NCBI RefSeq assembly: GCF_002575655.3
Contig: NC_053037.3
Location: forward strand, 507,292,544 to 507,356,543
DNA from: Aegilops tauschii subsp. strangulata
Lineage: Eukaryota; Streptophyta; Magnoliopsida; Poales; Poaceae
Length of the DNA: 64,000 nt
Reading direction: 5' to 3'
Below, in pieces: positions 58,681 to 64,000 of this stretch. A program made the translations under genes and the position numbers. Every line of letters begins with the position of its first letter. The first letter of the stretch is position 1. The notes beneath the pieces were generated by a model. That model was not told the DNA's origin. It made no database searches and was given only the letters and a program-made list of their open reading frames with translations.

Positions 58681-59199
58681 TCAAACTCAACTCTCAAGAT
58701 CAGTCGCTTCTGCAAGCACGCGTACAGATATGCTGCTGGAATCCCGAAACCACCAATCGATGTGTGCACGGCGTATGGCATCCGTTGGAGTGACGAATGC
58801 AGACGGCGGTGCGTGTGGGCATGAGCTGTGATGGATAAGCATTGGGTCGTCCCGCGCGTGAGGCGTTGAGGTAGGCAGCACGTAAGCAGAGCAACGCGCC
58901 ACCGTGCCAGGATGTGTAGCTTGCCACCTCACGAATTTAGAGTGTGGTGCTGGTTCTGGTGCTGCTCAAAATGCTGCTACGTTCGGCGCTGTAGGGGCTC
59001 GTTCACGCAGTTGAGTTGGTTGGGCAGGAGAGTTCACGGGGGAGGTTGGGCTGAAACACCGAAACAATCAAGCACACGGTTGCAAACTTGCAGGCCAGAC
59101 AAGGATTAAAAGCAATTTCTATTCCTTTATCTAAACAACTTTAGGGATCTAATAACTAACCAAAGTATATCTATAAGAGTTCGGGGCAATTGGTTAGTA
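58681..59199. other. Unassigned stretch
   Basis: No recognisable gene or repeat. Short frames on both strands have no family resemblance. Confidence 0.5.
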
Positions 59200-59280
59200 C
59201 TCCCTCCGTAAATTAATATAAGAGTGTTTAGATTACTACTTTAATGATCTAAACGCTCTTATATTAGTTTACAGAGGGAG
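59200..59280. mobile_element. Stowaway MITE (81 bp)
   Basis: Terminal repeats CTCCCTCCGTAAATTAATAT and complement, flanked by TA on both sides (59198-59199, 59281-59282). Same family and size as the copy at 56489. Confidence 0.92.
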
Positions 59281-59282
59281 TA

Positions 59283-59355
59283 AATGCTAAATCTAGCATT
59301 TTTTAGCTCAAATACTACATAAATCAACGGCAATTGATATGGACCGGAGGGAGTA
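59283..59355. mobile_element. Remnant end of another MITE
   Basis: GGACCGGAGGGAGTA at 59341-59355 is a Stowaway-type right end, but no matching left end is present. Confidence 0.4.
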
Positions 59356-59419
59356 ATGTTTGTGAGAGAGGATGTATGCAGGGAACTATATATTACTGTA
59401 TAAGAGAAGCTCTCTCCGA

Positions 59420-60010
59420 TAAGTATTTGGACTTCCCAACTATGGTTGGGCTTTGCTCGGAAAAGAAACTATGGTTGGGATCGACAAAAGCGATTGCTTT
59501 CAATATGTTATAGAGCGAGTATGCCAACGATTGAAGGGTTGGAGAGAGAAGACTCTGTCAATCCATGGAAATGAAATTTTATTTCAAGCCATGTAGCGCA
59601 GGCAATTTCCAACCTAAGCCATGTTGGTATAAAAACTACCAAAAGGAATTTCCAAATCAATCATATGTGAAATTTTAGGCTTGTGGTGGGGGGACGATGA
59701 TGACAAAAAGAAGATGCACTGGTTCACATGGTGGAAGATGTGTGTTCAATAGAAAAAAGAAGGGCATGAGATTTAGGAACCTTCACAGTTTAATCTTGAT
59801 ATGTTGGTAAAGCAGTGTTGTCGACTAAACCAGAACCCAGACTCTTTGTATGCACGTGTGTTGAGTGACAAATATTATCCGGATGAAAATATTCTGAAGG
59901 CCGGGCCAAAGAAAAGGGTCTTCATATACTTGGTAAAGCACTGTTTCTATTATTCATTCTTTTAAATAGTATGGCTATTGGTACTGGTTCTCATATCAAA
60001 ATTTAGCAAG
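59420..60010 (+). pseudogene. 3' remnant of LINE ORF2 (C-terminal to the reverse transcriptase)
   Basis: Broken frames encode pieces of the segment found after the polymerase in plant L1-type LINEs: a YLDFPTMVG-like start, QRLKGWRERTLSIHGNE, WWGDDDDKKKMHWFTWWKMC, and PDSLYARVLSDKYYPDENIL followed by KAGPKK. Several stops and indels occur. The fragment ends at about 60010, where a second LINE begins. It has neither the polymerase nor a poly-A tail and is dead. Confidence 0.7.
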
Positions 60011-60040
60011 ATCACTACCTGAACCCCTCCGGCCACGCCC

Positions 60041-61715
60041 ATGGTCGGAAAGGGAAGGAGTGATGTCGGGGGTCCGTCAGGCCTAGTCCTGATCACTACC
60101 CCGAACCCCTCCGTCGGCTTCACTGCTGTCTCGGCGCGCCCTCCTCCTCTCCGCAGGCACGGCAAGGCCAAGGTGGGCGAGTTCGACGACTCGCCAATCG
60201 TCATCGACATGGAGGCAATGGTGGGGCGAGTTCTCTCCCCGTACCCAGCCAATCCCTCGGCCGTCGTCAACGAGCTCAAAGGACCCTGGCGGCTTCGGGG
60301 TGATGCCAGGGCCTAGATGGTCACGAGCATTGACAAACGCTTCGTGGTGGCGTTCACGGAGGAGGGTGATAGGCAGCATGTCCTGGCTGCTGTCCTTGGC
60401 ACTTCCACAACGACGACGTCATCTTCGCCGACTTCGACGGCCAAGGCAACCCGGCGGAGGTCGACCTCAACTCCATCAGATTGTGGGCGCAAATCCACAA
60501 GCTGCCCTTTGTGTTGAAGACCGAGGAGATGGGGTGGACCTTCGGCAAGAAGCTCGGCACGGTCATCGCGGTGTCTCACCGGAACAAGATGATCCTTGTC
60601 GAGCATCTCTGCATTCGCGTGGAGCATAAGGTGGACACGCCGCTGAAGAAGGAAGTTGTGTTCACTCCGGTCGGCAGCAAGGACGAGATCATGTTTGAGG
60701 TGAAATACGAGAAACTTCCAAATTTTTGTTTCTGTTGTGGCATCCTGGGCCACACTACGGAAAGATTCTGCAGCATGCCAAAGGAACTGCTCAAGCCAAA
60801 CTTCTCCATCGACATGAAGGCGCCCCCGCACTGGAAGCGCTTCCTCAACTTCGGATGCACCGGGGCAAAGCTGCCGGACAGAGTCATTTCGGTGGTGTCC
60901 AAGGCTGTGCGCAGCCTTTCAGTGGCTGCGGCAGGCTCGGGTCCTTCGTCGGATGCTGCGGAAAAGGTGGCGGGGGATGCGGGTACCCAGGAGGGGTTGC
61001 CGGCGCTCCCGGACCAGTTGGTGGCGAGCCAAGCTGATCATCTTCAACTTCATGTGCCTTGGGGGGCCTCCACGTCAACTTGGTAACCCCTGGGTCATGT
61101 CCTGCGGATGGAGATGGACACAAGAGGAATTTGGATGATCCTGTTAGGGCCTCTATGGCTCTGATCGAGGATCAGGCGAGTGATGCTGCTGTTGTTCCTA
61201 TGCAGCAGCGACCTCAGGCGTGGGCTGGGGGTGCGCCTGCTGAGGTGCATGCACAGCCGGGGCACCAGCTGACCCTGGCTTCTTCTGCTGCTGTGGGCGT
61301 GCAGCTGCAGCGGCTTGAGGGCGAAGCTCAGGTCTAGGTGGCCATTGACAAGTATGGTCGTGACGATGGTGCTGAGGTCGGCGCCCAGCGGCAAGCCCTC
61401 ACTTCTGCTGGAGTCCAACGGTGGAAAAGGCTTCACCGACAAGAACAAGACGAGAAGGTTATGCTGCAGGCCGCATGTGTTAAACATGCGGTCTTTGGCA
61501 TCCCCACTCCACCGAACAGCGGCAGCGATCTTTCCGGCCGCAAGGTGGCCTTTGCTGCAATGCTTGAGTGCACTGCTGGCAGCAAGAGGCGCTCACCTGA
61601 TGAAGACAAGGACCTGGTTCTTAGCATGAATAGCTCCAGTACTGATAGCATAGAGTATAGGGGTGTTCTGGATATGAGTGTGACATGTAAAAGAGTGTGT
61701 GTTAGAGAGAGTTGA
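60041..61715 (+). pseudogene. LINE ORF1 (RNA-binding protein with CCHC knuckle)
   Basis: The frame opens MVGKGRSDVGGPSGLVL. It is broken by a stop near 60316 and a frameshift near 60400-60480, and continues openly as 60481-61086. That part holds WAQIHKLPFVLKTEE and then the zinc knuckle CFCCGILGHTTERFC (Cys-2-Cys-4-His-4-Cys), typical of plant LINE ORF1 with a DUF4283-like N-terminus. Further frame changes follow near 61060 and 61340. The product would bind element RNA. Its order before ORF2 supports the call. Confidence 0.75.
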
Positions 61716-61903
61716 ATCTGTAGTAGGCATAGATGGCCCCACCGTTGATGTTACAGAGGAGATAGATGAGGGAGAGGAGGAGGCTCAAAATAGGAGAGAG
61801 TCTATAGGCGATGGTAAGGAAATAGGGGATATAAGCAAGGAAGCTACCGGCCCTGGGGCTGCCGTCCACTGACGGGCGCACTCGATGACGCCCGTCAAGA
61901 GCC

Positions 61904-64000
61904 ATGAAAATGATGTGTTGGAACTGCCAAGGTTTGGGTCAGCCTCGGACAGTTCAAGAACTTGTGTGCCTTTCAAAGACACACCGAGCTAACGTTATCT
62001 TTCTTTCTAAAACAAGGAAAAATAAAGAGTATGTTGAGAGTTTGCGCTACCGCTTGGGTATGAAAAATATTTTAACTGTTTCTATAACAGGCAAAGGAGG
62101 TGGATTAGCGGTCTATTGGGATGACCTATACACTTTGGAGTTAAACAAATATGGGGAACATTTTATTGACATGTACTTTTCTAATGATGCTGGCACTAAG
62201 TGGAGATGCACTTTTATCTATGGGGAGCCAAAGGCGAGCCAAAGGTATGTTATTTGGGATTTGTTAAGGCGTATAAAACCTCTTGGGTCAGGTCCGTGAT
62301 TTTAATGAGGCTATGTGGCAAAATGAGCATTTTTCTCGGATCAAACGGTCACCAAAACTTATGGCAAATTTTCGTGAGATCATGCCTGAATGTAATTTGT
62401 TTGATTTGGGTTTTCATAGAGTTCCTTGGACCTATAACAATAAGGAAACAAAAATGTGAAGGTGCGGCTGGACCGGGCGGTGGCGTGCCCTCAATGGTCA
62501 TCTATCTTTCCTGACTGCAAGGTATCGCATATTATTAGCTCCAGGTCAGATCATTGCCCTCTTCTTATTGAATTGATGGGTGCTCCTCGCTCTGGCACAT
62601 TTATTAAACATTTGAAATATGAAGCGTATTGGGAGAGGGAAGATGCGGAGTTGCAAGTTTAGATTGATTCGTGTTGGAATAAAAATGCCAGAGTCAATAA
62701 TCTGGGAGATGTTGCTAATAATTTGGACAAGTTGATGAAGTCTCTTCATGGGTGGAGTAAGGTTCACATTGGATATTTTCCTAAAAAGCTTGAATCTGCT
62801 CGCAAAAGATTAAGTGTGTTATTTAGCAGAAGTGATCATAAAGCAATAGTAGAAAGGAAGAAAATTTAAAGGAAATGGATGAGCTCCTGATAAAGGAAGA
62901 AATTATGTGGAAGCAGAGATCTTGTCTGAATAAAATGAAATGGGGAGATAGGAACACAAAAAAAATTCATAGGAAGGCCACTTGGAGAGCGAAAAAATAA
63001 TATTTCTGCCATCAAAAGAAATGATGGGTCTCTCTGTCAGGATATGGAGGAAATAAAAGGTATCACTAATGATTTTTTCAAGAATCTTTATTCTTGCGAT
63101 TCTGTTGTTAATCCGTCTCATATCGTTTCTCTTGTGAAACCATTGGTGACTGATCAAATGAATGAGGATCTTTGTAAACTGTTTTCTGAGCAAAAAATCA
63201 GCGATGCCCTCTTCCAAATAGGGCCGTTAAAGGCTCCGGGGCCAGATGGGTTTCTTGCCAGGTTTTTTCAAAGAAATTGGGGTCTGCTTAAGGAGGATAT
63301 TGTTCGTGCTATCCAGCAATTCTTTATATCTAGAACTATGCCTGATGGGATAAATGATACAACTATTTCTTATTCCTAAGGTGAAGAATCCTCAGTCGAT
63401 AAAAGACTTCCGTCCAATCAGCCTTTGTAATGTGATTTACAAGATTATCTCCAAGTATCTAGTCAACAGACTAAGACCTCTGCTAGATGGTATGATTTCT
63501 CCTACCCAAAGTGCATTCATCCCTGGAAGATCAATATCTGATAATGCACTCATCGCTTTTGAATGTATGCAATGTTTAAATACATTAAAAGATAGCCGTG
63601 GTGAATTTTGTGCATATAAGTTGGATCTCGCTAAAGCGTATGACCGTGTGGATTGGAAATTCTTGGAAAGTATGCTTCAAGCGTATGGTTTTGCTCCAAC
63701 TTGGATCAAGTGGATCATGTCTTGTGTTACCACTGTGAAGTTTGCTGTGCGTTCGAATGGCCAACTGTTAGAGCCTTTTCATCCTTCTCGTGGTCTCAGG
63801 CAAGGGGATCCACTATCACCATATTTATTCCTCTTTGTGGCTGAAGCGTTGTCATTGTTACTTAATGATGCTTCGGCAAGAGGGGCTATTCAAGAGTTCC
63901 GGCTAAACAGACATGCCCCAGGTATATCTCATCTCCTTTTTGCTGATGATAGTCTCCTATTTTTCAAGGGTAACTTGGAGCAAGCTCTAAATATTAAAGG
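61904..64000 (+). pseudogene. LINE ORF2 (AP endonuclease and reverse transcriptase), partial
   Basis: The frame begins MKMMCWNCQGLGQPRTVQEL, the start of the APE-type endonuclease that nicks target DNA. The endonuclease continues with FIYGEP, and the SDHCPLL segment lies near 62545. Shifts occur near 62290 and 62450, with a TAG near 62660. The polymerase segment shows KAPGPDGF (63232) and shifts near 63365. From there it is open to the window end, with FIPGRSISDNALIAFE, KLDLAKAYDRVDW, RGLRQGDPLSPYLF and the catalytic FADDSLLF at about 63940. At least four breaks make this copy a pseudogene. Confidence 0.88.

Larger units (their letters stand above)
60011..64000 (+). mobile_element. L1-type LINE retrotransposon, 5' portion (continues past the window)
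   Basis: The element reads ORF1 (zinc-knuckle protein), then a spacer, then ORF2 (endonuclease and reverse transcriptase) on the plus strand. The window ends inside the polymerase domain. Frameshifts are present in both frames, so this copy is probably inactive. The 5' start is placed where the older LINE remnant stops. The 3' end and target duplication are outside the window. Confidence 0.85.

Noticed and set aside
1..64000. A bacterial- or phage-type accessory system
   Set aside because: No bacterial gene organisation is present; the window is plant nuclear DNA with introns, tRNA with eukaryotic signals, and plant retroelements.

Overview
The window reads as intergenic DNA of a Triticeae grass (wheat or a close relative). 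The basis is recognition of the Copia family Angela/BARE/WIS, of large Gypsy elements whose LTRs begin TGATACGTCTCC, of wheat-type Stowaway MITEs, and of a grass amino-acid permease gene. All family names come from memory of the sequences, not from a search.

Positions 1-37838 are a nested stack of LTR retrotransposons. The oldest layer is a decayed plus-strand Angela-like Copia element (here Angela-2). Its pieces are a 5' LTR tail at 15303-15368, leader and gag start at 15369-16692, the rest of gag-pol at 32692-36088, and a 3' LTR at 36089-37838. A plus-strand Gypsy element (E2) sits in its 5' LTR. A non-autonomous minus-strand Gypsy element (B, 5559-13895, target duplication GAGTC) sits in the 3' LTR of E2. 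A second minus-strand non-autonomous Gypsy element (A, 16693-32691) sits in gag of Angela-2. The 5' LTR of A is split by a young, nearly intact minus-strand Angela (Angela-1, 23335-32029, target duplication ACTAC). The left edge holds the 3' end of a further Gypsy element (E1) and an inverted LTR fragment.

Positions 37839-51200 have no LTR element that I recognise. They hold a non-autonomous Helitron (39752-42704) and a mosaic of locally duplicated modules with strongly strand-asymmetric, AT-rich arms. Embedded in the mosaic are a canonical tRNA-Val(AAC) gene (50913-50986), a decayed copy of it (47443-47516) and several weaker tRNA-like pieces.

The one intact protein-coding host gene is a five-exon amino-acid permease on the minus strand, 55181 down to 51280. 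The splice phases close perfectly to 468 residues, and a TATA box lies about 110 bp upstream of the ATG. Its 3' end is about 290 bp from the tRNA gene.

Positions 55300-64000 hold the upstream region, four Stowaway MITE pieces, a 632-bp tandem duplication, the 3' remnant of one LINE, and the 5' two thirds of another LINE that runs off the end of the window. The genes do not form a pathway. The main biology is retrotransposon structure plus one transporter gene and one tRNA gene.
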